From Bacillus sp. V2I10 (GTDB lineage: Bacteria > Bacillota > Bacilli > Bacillales > Bacillaceae), in NCBI RefSeq assembly GCF_030817055.1, contig NZ_JAUSYV010000001.1:830001-894000 (forward strand): a DNA stretch of 64,000 bases, in the 5' to 3' direction. Position numbers and translations under genes: made by a program. Under the pieces are notes generated by a model. That model was not told where the DNA came from. It saw nothing but the letters and a program-made list of their open reading frames with translations, and did no database searches. This document shows, one piece after another, positions 8,627-16,735 of this stretch. The stretch's first letter is position 1. Each line of letters opens with the position of its first letter.

Positions 8627-9255
8627 ATCTGCAATCGGTAAAGTTTGATCAAAATGGCTTAGTCCCTGCAATCGTTCAGGATGCAGTCAGCAAAGAAGTT
8701 CTTACTCTGGCCTATATGAATGAGGAATCTCTGCAAAAAACAATTGAAACGAGAGAAACATGGTTTTACAGCCGCTCCAGACAGGAGCTTTGGAACAAAG
8801 GGGCAACTTCAGGCAATACCCAGGAGGTTGTTGGGTTAAAATACGATTGCGATCAGGATGCTCTGCTTGTATTGGTGAAACCTGCCGGCCCTGCGTGTCA
8901 TACTGGCTCGTACTCTTGTTTTTCAGAAAACGTGTTTGGCGATTCCGGGCAAGCCCCTGCCGAACGCTTTGAAATCCTGAACACACTGGAAAAATTGATC
9001 GCAGAACGTGAAGCAGAAATGCCTGAAGGCTCTTATACAACGTACCTGTTTACAGAAGGCGTCGATAAAATCCTGAAAAAAGTTGGAGAGGAAGCATCAG
9101 AAGTCATCATCGCAGCCAAGAACCGCGATGCGGATGAACTAAAATGGGAAGCTGCTGATCTATTGTTCCACTTAATGGTGCTGCTCCGTGAACAAAAACT
9201 TCCGCTTGATGAAGTGCTAAATGTATTGGAAGAGCGTCATTTACCGAAAGAATAG
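8623..9255 (+). CDS. hisI: Bifunctional phosphoribosyl-AMP cyclohydrolase / phosphoribosyl-ATP pyrophosphatase HisIE
   Basis: This 210-residue fusion has an N-terminal cyclohydrolase domain (about 1-110) with TWFYSRSRQELWNKGATSGN and the metal-binding DCDQDALL and CHTGSYSCF segments. A C-terminal MazG-type pyrophosphatase domain follows (about 115-205) with VGEEASEVIIAAKN and EAADLLFHLMVLL. Together they perform steps 2 and 3 of the pathway. It is the last gene of the operon, followed by a terminator 6 bp after the stop. Confidence 0.95.
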   Translation: MNLQSVKFDQNGLVPAIVQDAVSKEVLTLAYMNEESLQKTIETRETWFYSRSRQELWNKGATSGNTQEVVGLKYDCDQDALLVLVKPAGPACHTGSYSCFSENVFGDSGQAPAERFEILNTLEKLIAEREAEMPEGSYTTYLFTEGVDKILKKVGEEASEVIIAAKNRDADELKWEAADLLFHLMVLLREQKLPLDEVLNVLEERHLPKE

Positions 9256-9260
9256 TGGAA

Positions 9261-9287
9261 GAGTCCTCATTTTGAGGGCTTTTTCTT
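9261..9287 (+). terminator. Terminator of the his operon
   Basis: GAGTCCTCA / TGAGGGCT stem (one G-U pair), TTT loop, then TTTTTCTT. It sits immediately downstream of hisI. Confidence 0.85.
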
Positions 9288-9308
9288 AGGATCAAAAAAA
9301 CCAACTCT

Positions 9309-9480
9309 GCCCTAAAAAAAGTGCATCAAAGCGGCTGAATGGAGCATGAAAATGGCTTTCACCCTGAAAAACGTGCGTCAAAGAGGTGGAATGGAGCAGA
9401 AAAATGATCTCCCCCTTGAAAAAAGTGCATCAAAGAGGCGGAATGGAGCAGAAAAACGTTTTCCACCCAGAAAAATGTGC
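9309..9480. repeat. 52-bp tandem repeat, about 3.3 copies, in gene-free DNA
   Basis: GTGC(A/G)TCAAAG starts at 9321, 9373 and 9425, and a partial copy (GTGCA) begins at 9477, giving an exact 52-bp period. Within each unit GGAATGGAGCAGAAAAA is nearly invariant and about 15 bp near the end vary. 52 is not a multiple of 3 and no reading frame spans the copies, so this is not protein-coding. The rest of 9256-9830 has no convincing gene apart from the doubtful ORF at 9636-9824. Confidence 0.85.
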
Positions 9481-9635
9481 ACGTAGATTTTCCATGCCAA
9501 CTTCTGATCAGTCTTTTACTCGATGCAATTGAGTATTTAGGGTTTAATGGCTGATGGGGAAAGAGGAAAAACTTTGTTGGCCTTATTTGTGCTCGCTATT
9601 CAATAGCTCTGCCAATTCCCTCCTATTTAATAACC

Positions 9636-9824
9636 TCAAAAACTTGCATCTCTGTACAGAAAAAAACAATCTGGGTCCTCATAGATCCAGCAAAAACTCC
9701 TTTTCTTCAAGCGCTCAAATATTTCCATCAATTCTGTTTGCCGCACTTCCATTTTGCCTAAGCTTAGACCATGTTCATAAGGCGATATTCTTGTTTTGTA
9801 AAACGGTTTAATAATTTTTACCAT
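9636..9824 (-). CDS. Possible small protein (62 residues), doubtful
   Basis: This minus-strand ORF has protein-like composition (KIIKPFYKTRISPYEHGLSL, then acidic and aromatic residues) but only a weak ribosome site (AGGA abutting the ATG). Its start lies 5 bp from the predicted yvcD -35 element on the opposite strand. No family is recognised. It may be a remnant of a longer gene, or chance. Confidence 0.3.
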   Translation of the reverse strand: MVKIIKPFYKTRISPYEHGLSLGKMEVRQTELMEIFERLKKRSFCWIYEDPDCFFLYRDASF

Positions 9825-9829
9825 TCCTA

Positions 9830-9857
9830 TTGTTGAACTTCCCCGATGTGGTATACT
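9830..9857 (+). promoter_or_regulatory. Predicted SigA promoter of yvcD
   Basis: TTGTTG, 16-bp spacer, TATACT with a TG extension one base before the -10. It lies about 35 bp upstream of the yvcD start. Confidence 0.6.
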
Positions 9858-9892
9858 AACCTACGGCAGAAGTAAAGAAATGGAGGATTTCA

Positions 9893-11362
9893 GTGGGAAA
9901 ACAATCGAGTAACACTCAGCAAAAAGCGCAGATTGTCCCTTTCTTCCAAGACGGACAGTACTTTTACCGTAAGGGCATGAAAGCCTATCGGGAACGCGAT
10001 CTTTTAAGAGCGAGCAAGTGGATTCAGCGTGCGATTCAGCTTGAGCCGAATCAGATTGTCATGCTTAGCCAGCTTGCAGCTATCTATACCGAGCTTGGAA
10101 AATACCAGCAATCTAATGAGCTTTTAACATACATTATCAAGAATATTGATAAAGATTTAACGGAATGCCATTACTTTATGGCGAATAATTACGCACATTT
10201 AGGTCTCTTTCATGAAGCCTACAAATGCGCGACCCAATATCAGTCAAAAGAGCCGAATGGCGAGTTCATCGAAGAAACAGAAGATCTCCTTGATTTGCTC
10301 ACAATTGAAGGGGCAGATGAAGAGGATCCCTTTTTAGATTCAGATGAACTGATTGTTAAGCAGGATGCAGCAAAATCCCTTCTGGAAAATGGGAAATTAG
10401 AAGAGGCCATTTCCTTGTTAAAAGAAATCGTCACGGATTTTCCGGAATTCTGGTCAGCTTACAACAACTTGTCGTTAGCCTACTTTTACATGGGCGACGT
10501 TCAGCAGGCGAAAGATTATTTAGATATGGTGCTCGACAAAAATCCGGGCAACCTCCATGCTCTTTGCAATTTGCTTGTGTTCTACTACTACGAACGGCAG
10601 GATGATAAAGTAGAAGAATTGGCGCAAAGACTTGGACACATCTATCCTATTCTTTTTGAACACCGCTATAAGCTTGGTGCGACTTTTGCATTGGTCGGGC
10701 AATATGAGCTTGCCTTTAAATGGCTCAGAGCCATTTATAGACAAGGTTTTGACGGTGATGATACCTTCTATTACTGGCTTTCATATTCCGCTTATTTTAC
10801 CGGAAAAGAAGAGCTTGCCAGAACCAGCTGGGATCGTGTGATTGAAATAAATCCTGAAAAAGCCGGTTCAGAACCGTGGTCGTCGGAGAAGAAGACGGCG
10901 GTACGTCCAATGACGATGCCGATTGAAGAGCGTCTGCTTGCGATCTTTTTAGCGGCTGAAACAAAGCAGCTTGATCAGATTCAATTCTTTCAATCAGCAA
11001 AAGTTCCTCAATCAGTCTTCGAAAGAGAGTTTATGGATCTTGCAATTGCGCATGTTAATGGAGAGATTAAAAAAAGTGTCTCTGAGAAATCAAAGTTCAC
11101 CTACCAGGCAGCGCAAGTCCTGTTTGAAAACAATAAAACCATGAATGAAGGACTTTATTTGTTTTTCTTTAAAACAGCTTTAAAAGCAAAAAGAGAAGAG
11201 ATGCCGCTTAAAAACCACCTTGCATGGGCTTGCGCACTGGAATACGTGTGGAAAAAAGAAAATGGATATAAAGTGACGCAGACAGAGCTTGCTGAACAAT
11301 ACTCCATATCAGGTAAAACTCTTTCAAAGTATTCAGCTTTCATCAAGAATTTATGGACGTGA
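9893..11362 (+). CDS. yvcD: TPR-repeat protein YvcD
   Basis: This 489-residue predicted soluble protein lacks a signal peptide. Tetratricopeptide-type helix pairs run from about residue 20 to 320, with WIQRAIQLEPNQ, AYNNLSLAYFYMGDVQQAKDYLDMVLDKNP and YWLSYSAYFTGKEELARTSWDRVIEINP showing the pattern. The last 30 residues (VTQTELAEQYSISGKTLSKY) look like a helix-turn-helix, suggesting it could contact DNA or RNA; that is inference. GTG start at 9893 with TGGAGGA upstream. Its position between hisI and trxB matches B. subtilis yvcD. No biochemical role is known to me. Confidence 0.88.
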   Translation: MGKQSSNTQQKAQIVPFFQDGQYFYRKGMKAYRERDLLRASKWIQRAIQLEPNQIVMLSQLAAIYTELGKYQQSNELLTYIIKNIDKDLTECHYFMANNYAHLGLFHEAYKCATQYQSKEPNGEFIEETEDLLDLLTIEGADEEDPFLDSDELIVKQDAAKSLLENGKLEEAISLLKEIVTDFPEFWSAYNNLSLAYFYMGDVQQAKDYLDMVLDKNPGNLHALCNLLVFYYYERQDDKVEELAQRLGHIYPILFEHRYKLGATFALVGQYELAFKWLRAIYRQGFDGDDTFYYWLSYSAYFTGKEELARTSWDRVIEINPEKAGSEPWSSEKKTAVRPMTMPIEERLLAIFLAAETKQLDQIQFFQSAKVPQSVFEREFMDLAIAHVNGEIKKSVSEKSKFTYQAAQVLFENNKTMNEGLYLFFFKTALKAKREEMPLKNHLAWACALEYVWKKENGYKVTQTELAEQYSISGKTLSKYSAFIKNLWT

Positions 11363-11465
11363 GCAAAAAAATGGCATGAAGCACTTATCTCTTATAGGAT
11401 AAGAGTAGGGGTAACACAAGATCCCGAAAATGATCAATTGCTGCGAACGCAAGGAGTGATGTAGT

Positions 11466-12416
11466 GTGTCTGAAGAGAAAATTTATGATGTCATTATCGC
11501 TGGTGCAGGTCCTGCCGGAATGACAGCAGCTGTTTATACATCCAGAGCAAACCTCTCAACTTTAATGATTGAGCGCGGTGTTCCTGGAGGACAAATGGCC
11601 AATACAGAGGACGTTGAAAACTATCCTGGTTTTGACCATATTCTTGGACCTGACTTATCAACAAAAATGTTTGATCATGCGAAAAAATTCGGTGCTGAAT
11701 ATGCATACGGAGATATAAAAGAAATTATCGACGGCGAAGAGTACAAAACAGTTGTTGCCGGAAGCAAACAATACAAAGCGCGTTCTGTCATTATTTCAAC
11801 TGGTGCCGAGTACAAGAAAATCGGCGTTCCGGGCGAAAAGGAACTGGGCGGCCGCGGAGTTTCTTACTGTGCAGTATGTGACGGCGCATTCTTTAAAAAC
11901 AAAGAGCTGATCGTTATTGGCGGAGGCGACTCTGCAGTAGAAGAAGGCGTGTATTTAACCCGTTTCGCATCAAAAGTGACAATTGTTCACAGACGCGATG
12001 AGCTTCGTGCCCAAAAAATTCTTCAGCAGCGCGCGTTTGATAATGATAAAGTAGATTTCATCTGGAATCATACGATTAAAGAAATCAATGAAAAAGACGG
12101 CAAGGTCGGCAGTGCAACCCTTGTAAACACTCAAACAGGCGGAGAGACTGAAATGAGTGCGGACGGAGTATTTATTTATATCGGAATGCTTCCTCTGTCA
12201 AAACCGTTTGCTTCTATTGGCATTACAAACGAAAACGGATATATCGAAACGAATGAGCACATGGAAACGAAGGTGCCTGGCATCTTTGCTGCAGGCGATA
12301 TCCGCGAAAAATCATTGCGTCAAATCGTAACAGCTACAGGCGATGGCTCGATTGCAGCACAAAGTGCTCAGCATTTTGTAGAAGAATTAATGGAAAAAAT
12401 GAAAGCTGCCAATTGA
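11466..12416 (+). CDS. trxB: Thioredoxin reductase TrxB
   Basis: This 316-residue NADPH- and FAD-dependent reductase keeps thioredoxin reduced in the cytoplasm. It has an N-terminal FAD-binding GAGPAG, redox-active CAVC (in VSYCAVCDGAFF, about residues 135-138), NADPH-binding GGGDSAVEE and the C-terminal FAD motif GIFAAGDIR. The GTG at 11466 has AAGGAGTGATG upstream; length matches B. subtilis exactly. A small dyad (CTTATC / GATAAG, about 11382-11401) lies in the leader, of unknown meaning. Confidence 0.97.
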   Translation: MSEEKIYDVIIAGAGPAGMTAAVYTSRANLSTLMIERGVPGGQMANTEDVENYPGFDHILGPDLSTKMFDHAKKFGAEYAYGDIKEIIDGEEYKTVVAGSKQYKARSVIISTGAEYKKIGVPGEKELGGRGVSYCAVCDGAFFKNKELIVIGGGDSAVEEGVYLTRFASKVTIVHRRDELRAQKILQQRAFDNDKVDFIWNHTIKEINEKDGKVGSATLVNTQTGGETEMSADGVFIYIGMLPLSKPFASIGITNENGYIETNEHMETKVPGIFAAGDIREKSLRQIVTATGDGSIAAQSAQHFVEELMEKMKAAN

Positions 12417-12438
12417 TTTTCGGTCATGCTTTAAACTG

Positions 12439-12477
12439 TTAACAAAAACGTAACTCGGTTTTAACTATCCTGTAACA
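12439..12477 (+). promoter_or_regulatory. PhoP-box-like array: four hexamers at 11-bp period
   Basis: TTAACA (12439), GTAACT (12450), TTAACT (12461) and GTAACA (12472) start exactly 11 bp apart with 5-bp spacers. Four TT(A/C/T)ACA-type direct repeats with about 5-bp spacing are the documented B. subtilis PhoP~P binding pattern. TATAAA at 12503-12508 could serve as a -10 downstream. The target is unclear: the next annotated gene is yvcI, but a strong terminator intervenes. Confidence 0.6.
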
Positions 12478-12513
12478 TCACTGAAATAATAATGGGGTAC
12501 TATATAAATAGTA

Positions 12514-12577
12514 ATTGACCCCCTTTTATAAATAAACTTTTGAGTACGGGCGCCCTTTCCCGTACTCCTTTTTTTTG
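12514..12577 (+). ncRNA. Candidate short intergenic transcript ending in a terminator
   Basis: If the PhoP-like array at 12439-12477 and the TATAAA at 12503 form a promoter, transcription would begin around 12514 and stop at the hairpin at 12542-12577. That gives an RNA of roughly 60 nt with no ORF. This rests on position only; the hairpin may simply be the trxB terminator. Confidence 0.3.
12542..12577 (+). terminator. Strong terminator between trxB and yvcI
   Basis: GAGTACGGG / CCCGTACTC perfect 9-bp stem followed by CCTTTTTTTTG. Confidence 0.93.
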
Positions 12578-12671
12578 TTCATTTTTCTTTGAAACTTTTT
12601 TCAGGGCTTACACGTATATAAACCTCATAGACATTCCTTTAAAAAATAAGTCTGTCCGTAGCCTCCGTTCA

Positions 12672-12700
12672 TTGTGAGGTTGTCTTTGAAATAGTATAAT
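12672..12700 (+). promoter_or_regulatory. Predicted SigA promoter of yvcI-rapZ-yvcK-whiA-crh
   Basis: TTGTGA, 17-bp spacer, TATAAT, about 55 bp before the yvcI start and downstream of the terminator at 12542-12577. Confidence 0.75.
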
Positions 12701-12755
12701 AAAAAGTGAGAAAATATGTTAAGACTACCCGAACGAATCCAGAGGTGAAAGACTT

Positions 12756-13214
12756 TTGCAAAGAGTAACGAATTGCGTTTTAGTACAGGACAATAAAATT
12801 CTTCTCCTGCAAAAACCGAGAAGAGGATGGTGGGTGGCGCCTGGCGGAAAAATGGAGCAGGGTGAATCGATTAAAGACACTGTCATTCGAGAATATCGCG
12901 AAGAAACAGGCATATATTTAAAAAACCCAAAAATTAAAGGGATCTTCACTTTTATTATTAAAGATGGAAATGAAATTGTTTCAGAGTGGATGATGTTTAC
13001 GTTTTTTGCTACGGAATTTACAGGTGAGAATGTGGCAGAGTCTGAGGAAGGAAAGCTTAAGTGGCATTCTTTAGAAGAGGTCAGTGACCTTCCGATGGCT
13101 CCGGGCGATCATCATATTCTTGAGTTTATGATGAAAGGTGCCGGTCTGATATATGGCACCTTTACTTACACACCTGATTTCGAACTGCTGGCATATCGGT
13201 TAGATCCGCAGTAA
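12756..13214 (+). CDS. yvcI: Nudix hydrolase YvcI
   Basis: This 152-residue Nudix protein has the canonical box GX5EX7REUXEEXGU at residues 31-53 (GKMEQGE ... REYREETGI). It probably hydrolyses a nucleoside diphosphate derivative; the 8-oxo-dGTP diphosphatase label often given to such proteins is not supported by anything specific here. The TTG start at 12756 follows AGAGGTG by eight bases; a downstream ATG would delete the first beta strand. It opens the conserved yvcI-rapZ-yvcK-whiA-crh operon. Confidence 0.92.
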   Translation: MQRVTNCVLVQDNKILLLQKPRRGWWVAPGGKMEQGESIKDTVIREYREETGIYLKNPKIKGIFTFIIKDGNEIVSEWMMFTFFATEFTGENVAESEEGKLKWHSLEEVSDLPMAPGDHHILEFMMKGAGLIYGTFTYTPDFELLAYRLDPQ

Positions 13215-13267
13215 ACGATCCATTCATTAATATAAAAGCGCGGGTAAAGAGAAAGGAGGCAATCTGC

Positions 13268-14155
13268 ATGAGTACAGGCAGTGTTCAGGATATAAAGATG
13301 GTGATTATTACAGGCATGTCAGGAGCAGGCAAAACGGTTGCCATTCAAAGCTTTGAAGATCTTGGTTATTTTTGTGTAGATAACCTGCCGCCTAATTTGC
13401 TTCCGAAGTTTCTTGAGCTGATGAAGGAATCCGGCTCTAAAATGAACAAAGTTGCACTGGTAATGGATTTGCGGGGACGCGAATTTTTTGAAAGCCTGTT
13501 TCAGGCGCTGGATGATATGGCGGAAAAGACTTGGATAAATCCTCAAATTCTTTTTCTGGATGCTAAGGATGCTACCCTTGTTACTCGATACAAGGAAACA
13601 CGCAGGTCCCATCCATTAGCCACAACAGGCTTGCCTTTAGAAGGCATTAAAAACGAAAGAGAATTGCTGGAGGAGCTGAAAGGCCGTTCTCAGATGATTT
13701 TTGACACATCTGAATTGAAGCCCCGCGAACTCAGAGAAAAAATACTGATGCAGTTTGCGGAAGATGCTGAGCATACCTTCTCTGTAAATGTGCTCTCGTT
13801 CGGTTTTAAATACGGAGTGCCGATCGATGCTGATTTAGTATTCGATGTCAGATTCTTGCCGAATCCGCATTATATTGATCATATGAGACCGAAAACAGGA
13901 CTTGAAGAGGAAGTTTCCTCGTATGTTCTAAAATGGACAGAGACTCAGAAGTTTTTAGAAAAGGTACTGGATTTGCTTACCTTCATGCTGCCTTACTATA
14001 AAAGAGAAGGAAAAAGCCAGCTTGTCATTGCAATAGGATGCACAGGTGGCCAGCACCGGTCGGTTACATTGGCGGAATACATTGCGAAGCACTACAAAAA
14101 TGACTATCAGACGCACGTATCACATCGTGATATTGAGCGCAGAAGCCGTCATTAA
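13268..14155 (+). CDS. rapZ: RNase adapter / nucleotide-binding protein RapZ (YvcJ)
   Basis: This 295-residue P-loop protein has Walker A GMSGAGKT at residues 16-23 and the C-terminal conserved GCTGGQHRSV motif that binds a phosphate-containing ligand in RapZ. In E. coli the orthologue steers GlmZ decay; in B. subtilis YvcJ is an NTPase linked to competence. The start has AAAGGAGG upstream. The stop codon is followed immediately by the yvcK ATG. The YvcJ length of 295 is identical. Confidence 0.95.
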   Translation: MSTGSVQDIKMVIITGMSGAGKTVAIQSFEDLGYFCVDNLPPNLLPKFLELMKESGSKMNKVALVMDLRGREFFESLFQALDDMAEKTWINPQILFLDAKDATLVTRYKETRRSHPLATTGLPLEGIKNERELLEELKGRSQMIFDTSELKPRELREKILMQFAEDAEHTFSVNVLSFGFKYGVPIDADLVFDVRFLPNPHYIDHMRPKTGLEEEVSSYVLKWTETQKFLEKVLDLLTFMLPYYKREGKSQLVIAIGCTGGQHRSVTLAEYIAKHYKNDYQTHVSHRDIERRSRH

Positions 14156-15115
14156 ATGACTGATACTGCAAATAGGCCAAAGGTTGTCATAATCGGCGGA
14201 GGTACCGGATTGTCTGTACTCTTGCGGGGGTTAAAAGTATACCCTGTTGATATTACAGCAATTGTTACAGTTGCAGATGATGGCGGGAGCTCAGGCCGGC
14301 TCCGTGACGAACTCCAAATTCCGCCTCCAGGTGACATACGCAATGTGTTAGCTGCGCTTTCAGATGTAGAGCCGTTAGTAGAAGATTTATTTCAGCACAG
14401 GTTTAATAAAGGAAATAGTCTCACAGGACATTCTCTTGGAAATCTTATCTTGGCAGCGATGACGAATATTACTGGAGACTTTTTCCATGCCGTGAGGGAA
14501 ATGAGCAAAGTCCTTAATGTGCGTGGAAAAGTTCTGCCTGCTGCAAATCGAAGCGTCGTCCTTCATGCTGAAATGGAAGATGGAACGATTGTTTCAGGAG
14601 AATCAAAAATACCTTACTCCGGCAAGAAGATTAAACGCGTCTTTTTATCACCCGAGTCCATTGAGCCTCTTGAAGAGACGATCGAAGTGATTCGGCAGGC
14701 TGACTTAATTCTTCTCGGTCCGGGAAGCTTATATACGAGTATTCTTCCTAATCTTCTCGTTCCTAAAATTGGTGATGAGGTTTGCAAGGCAAAAGCAAAA
14801 AAGGTTTATATTTGCAATGTGATGACTCAGGCAGGGGAAACCCTTGATTTTACTGCAAGCGATCATGTAAAAGCATTGAATGAACATATGAAATGCACGT
14901 TCATCGATACAATATTAGTGAATGATGAAGAAATTCCTGATATGATGAAAGCATTATATGCAGAGGAACTGGCTAAACCGGTCTATTATGATATTGAAGC
15001 ATTGCGGGATTTGGGACTGGAGATCGTTCATGATAAGATTGTTTCCTACGAAAATAACGTCATCCGCCATGATACGGTTAAAGTTGCCAAGCTGCTGTAT
15101 GATATGATCACATAA
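14156..15115 (+). CDS. yvcK: Gluconeogenesis / cell-wall factor YvcK (GlmR)
   Basis: This 319-residue CofD-like protein has IGGGTGLSVLLRGLK at the N-terminus, VADDGGSSGRLR, HSLGNLIL and GPGSLYTSILPNL. In B. subtilis it binds UDP-GlcNAc and stimulates GlmS, and is needed for growth on gluconeogenic carbon sources. It abuts rapZ with no spacer. Length agrees with Bacillus YvcK (317). Confidence 0.95.
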   Translation: MTDTANRPKVVIIGGGTGLSVLLRGLKVYPVDITAIVTVADDGGSSGRLRDELQIPPPGDIRNVLAALSDVEPLVEDLFQHRFNKGNSLTGHSLGNLILAAMTNITGDFFHAVREMSKVLNVRGKVLPAANRSVVLHAEMEDGTIVSGESKIPYSGKKIKRVFLSPESIEPLEETIEVIRQADLILLGPGSLYTSILPNLLVPKIGDEVCKAKAKKVYICNVMTQAGETLDFTASDHVKALNEHMKCTFIDTILVNDEEIPDMMKALYAEELAKPVYYDIEALRDLGLEIVHDKIVSYENNVIRHDTVKVAKLLYDMIT

Positions 15116-15167
15116 AAAATAAAGAGTGCAAACGAATGCATTCATAAGGATTGGAGGGTGCAGAGAG

Positions 15168-16118
15168 ATGTCCTTTGCTTCTGAAACAAAAAAAGAATTA
15201 ACCAACATAGAGTCTAAAGCCTGTTGTTTAAAAGCAGAGTTATCTGCACTCATCCGAATGAACGGCTCTCTTTCTTTTTCGAATCGAAAAATAATTTTGG
15301 ACATTCAAACCGAAAATGCAGCAATAGCTAGAAGAATATATACTCTCTTAAAAAAGCAGTATGACGTTTCTGTCGAGCTGCTTGTGCGGAAGAAAATGCG
15401 TTTGAAAAAGAATAACGTCTACATCGTTCGGCTGATAGAAAAAGCTCGTGAAATATTAGAGGATCTGGGCATCCTCGGAGAAAATTTTACGTTTGAGAGA
15501 AGTATTTCCGAGGAGCTTGTCAGAAAGAAATGCTGCAAGCGATCCTATATAAGAGGTGCCTTTTTGGCAGGAGGTTCTGTCAATAATCCGGAGACTTCAT
15601 CCTATCACTTAGAAATTTTTTCATTATATAAAGAGCACAATGACTCTCTATGTGAATTAATGAATTCCTTCCATTTGAACAGCAAAACACTCGAACGGAA
15701 AAAAGGATACATTACCTATTTGAAGGAAGCCGAGAAAATATCTGATTTTCTCAGCATTATAGGCGGTCATCAGGCACTCCTGCGCTTTGAAGATGTGCGG
15801 ATTGTCCGCGATATGAGAAATTCCGTTAACCGCCTCGTCAATTGTGAAACCGCTAACTTAAACAAAACAATTGGTGCAGCCATACGCCAAGTCGAGAATA
15901 TAAAATTTATCGATGAAAAAATGGGTCTTGAAGCACTGCCCGACAAATTAAGTGAAATTGCACGTCTTCGGGTAGAGTATCAGGATGTTACGCTTAAAGA
16001 ACTGGGTGAAATGGTATCAAGCGGCAAAATCAGCAAGTCAGGCATTAATCACCGTCTGAGAAAACTTGACGAGATTGCAGAACAACTAAGAAATGGCCAG
16101 CCAGTAACGATCAAATAA
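15168..16118 (+). CDS. whiA: DNA-binding protein WhiA
   Basis: This 316-residue protein has an N-terminal LAGLIDADG-homing-endonuclease-like fold (about 1-220, including RGAFLAGGSVNNPE) and a C-terminal helix-turn-helix (about 225-310, with LRVEYQDVTLKELGEMV and SKSGINHRLRKL). In Bacillus WhiA affects cell division and chromosome segregation. I use the ATG at 15168 (MSFASETKKELTN) after GGAGGGTG; the upstream ATG at 15126 adds 14 unrelated residues. Same position and length as in B. subtilis. Confidence 0.95.
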   Translation: MSFASETKKELTNIESKACCLKAELSALIRMNGSLSFSNRKIILDIQTENAAIARRIYTLLKKQYDVSVELLVRKKMRLKKNNVYIVRLIEKAREILEDLGILGENFTFERSISEELVRKKCCKRSYIRGAFLAGGSVNNPETSSYHLEIFSLYKEHNDSLCELMNSFHLNSKTLERKKGYITYLKEAEKISDFLSIIGGHQALLRFEDVRIVRDMRNSVNRLVNCETANLNKTIGAAIRQVENIKFIDEKMGLEALPDKLSEIARLRVEYQDVTLKELGEMVSSGKISKSGINHRLRKLDEIAEQLRNGQPVTIK

Positions 16119-16143
16119 AAAGGGGAAAGAAGAGGGGATTCAT

Positions 16144-16401
16144 ATGGTTGAGAAACAGGTCGAAGTTCGTTTAAAGACAGGCTTACAAGCCCGTCCAGCA
16201 GCACTTTTTGTACAAGAGGCTAATCGTTATTCATCAGACATCTTTTTAGAAAAAGACGGGAAAAAAGTGAACGCGAAGAGCATCATGGGGTTAATGAGTC
16301 TTGCAATCAGCACTGGCTCAGTGGTTACTCTTATCGCAGAAGGCCATGACGAGTCAGAAGCATTAGAGGTTTTATCTCAATATGTGAAGCAAGAAGCTTA
16401 A
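16144..16401 (+). CDS. crh: Catabolite repression HPr-like protein Crh
   Basis: This 85-residue HPr paralogue has Gln at position 15, where HPr has the PTS phospho-acceptor His (LQARP context), and keeps regulatory Ser46 (NAKSIMG). This is the hallmark of Crh: it cannot relay PTS phosphate but can be Ser-phosphorylated by HPr kinase and act with CcpA in carbon catabolite repression. It is the last gene of the yvcI operon and is followed at once by a terminator. The kinase-associated gene ppaX is about 15 kb upstream in this window. Confidence 0.97.
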   Translation: MVEKQVEVRLKTGLQARPAALFVQEANRYSSDIFLEKDGKKVNAKSIMGLMSLAISTGSVVTLIAEGHDESEALEVLSQYVKQEA

Positions 16402-16425
16402 AAACGGCCTTTGGCCGTTTTTTTT
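16402..16425 (+). terminator. Terminator after crh
   Basis: AAACGGCC-TTT-GGCCGTTT stem running into an eight-T tract, one base after the crh stop. Confidence 0.93.
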
Positions 16426-16440
16426 GATTAGGAGGTATTT

Positions 16441-16660
16441 GGAAAACAGAAAGTATTTCGCTGACTTTGTAAAGTATTTTACGGGTTTTCGCTAGTAAAA
16501 AGGATATTTCGGAAAGTAAAAGTCACTATTTGGAAAGTAAATCAGCTTACAGCAGGAAAAAAGGAGGATTTCGCTCAATCTGGAAAGTGTTTTACGGATT
16601 TTCTTTAGTAAAAAGAGGATTCTGGAAAGTAAAATCCACGATTTGGAAATCATGCCTCAA
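16441..16660. repeat. Degenerate AAAGTA array, 21-bp phasing, with a 113-bp duplication
   Basis: A (G/T)(G/A)AAAG(T) motif starts at 16448, 16469, 16511, 16532, 16582, 16624 and 16645. Most spacings are 21 or 42 bp, and AGTAAAAAG-like sequences fall near the skipped positions 16490 and 16603. At a larger scale about 90 bp are duplicated at a distance of 113 bp (compare 16471 and 16584: AAGTATTTTACGGGTTTTC and AAGTGTTTTACGGATTTTC). ORFs here are by-products of the repeat. Confidence 0.75.
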
Positions 16661-16685
16661 GTCTATTGGAAAAGCCAATTTACTA

Positions 16686-16725
16686 AGAAGAAAACAAAAA
16701 AACAGAACGGCCTAAGGCCGTTCTG
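16686..16725 (-). terminator. Terminator of clpP (minus strand)
   Basis: CAGAACGGCC / GGCCGTTCTG stem; read on the minus strand it is followed by a long T tract (the A-rich 16686-16702 on plus). Confidence 0.88.
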
Positions 16726-16735
16726 CTGTATCTTA

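Noticed and set aside
9309..9480. Possible CRISPR array
   Set aside because: The 52-bp units have no constant-repeat/unique-spacer alternation of normal sizes, few copies, and no cas genes in the window.
16530..16715. 61-codon plus-strand ORF after crh
   Set aside because: Lies across the AAAGTA repeat and the clpP terminator; no ribosome site.
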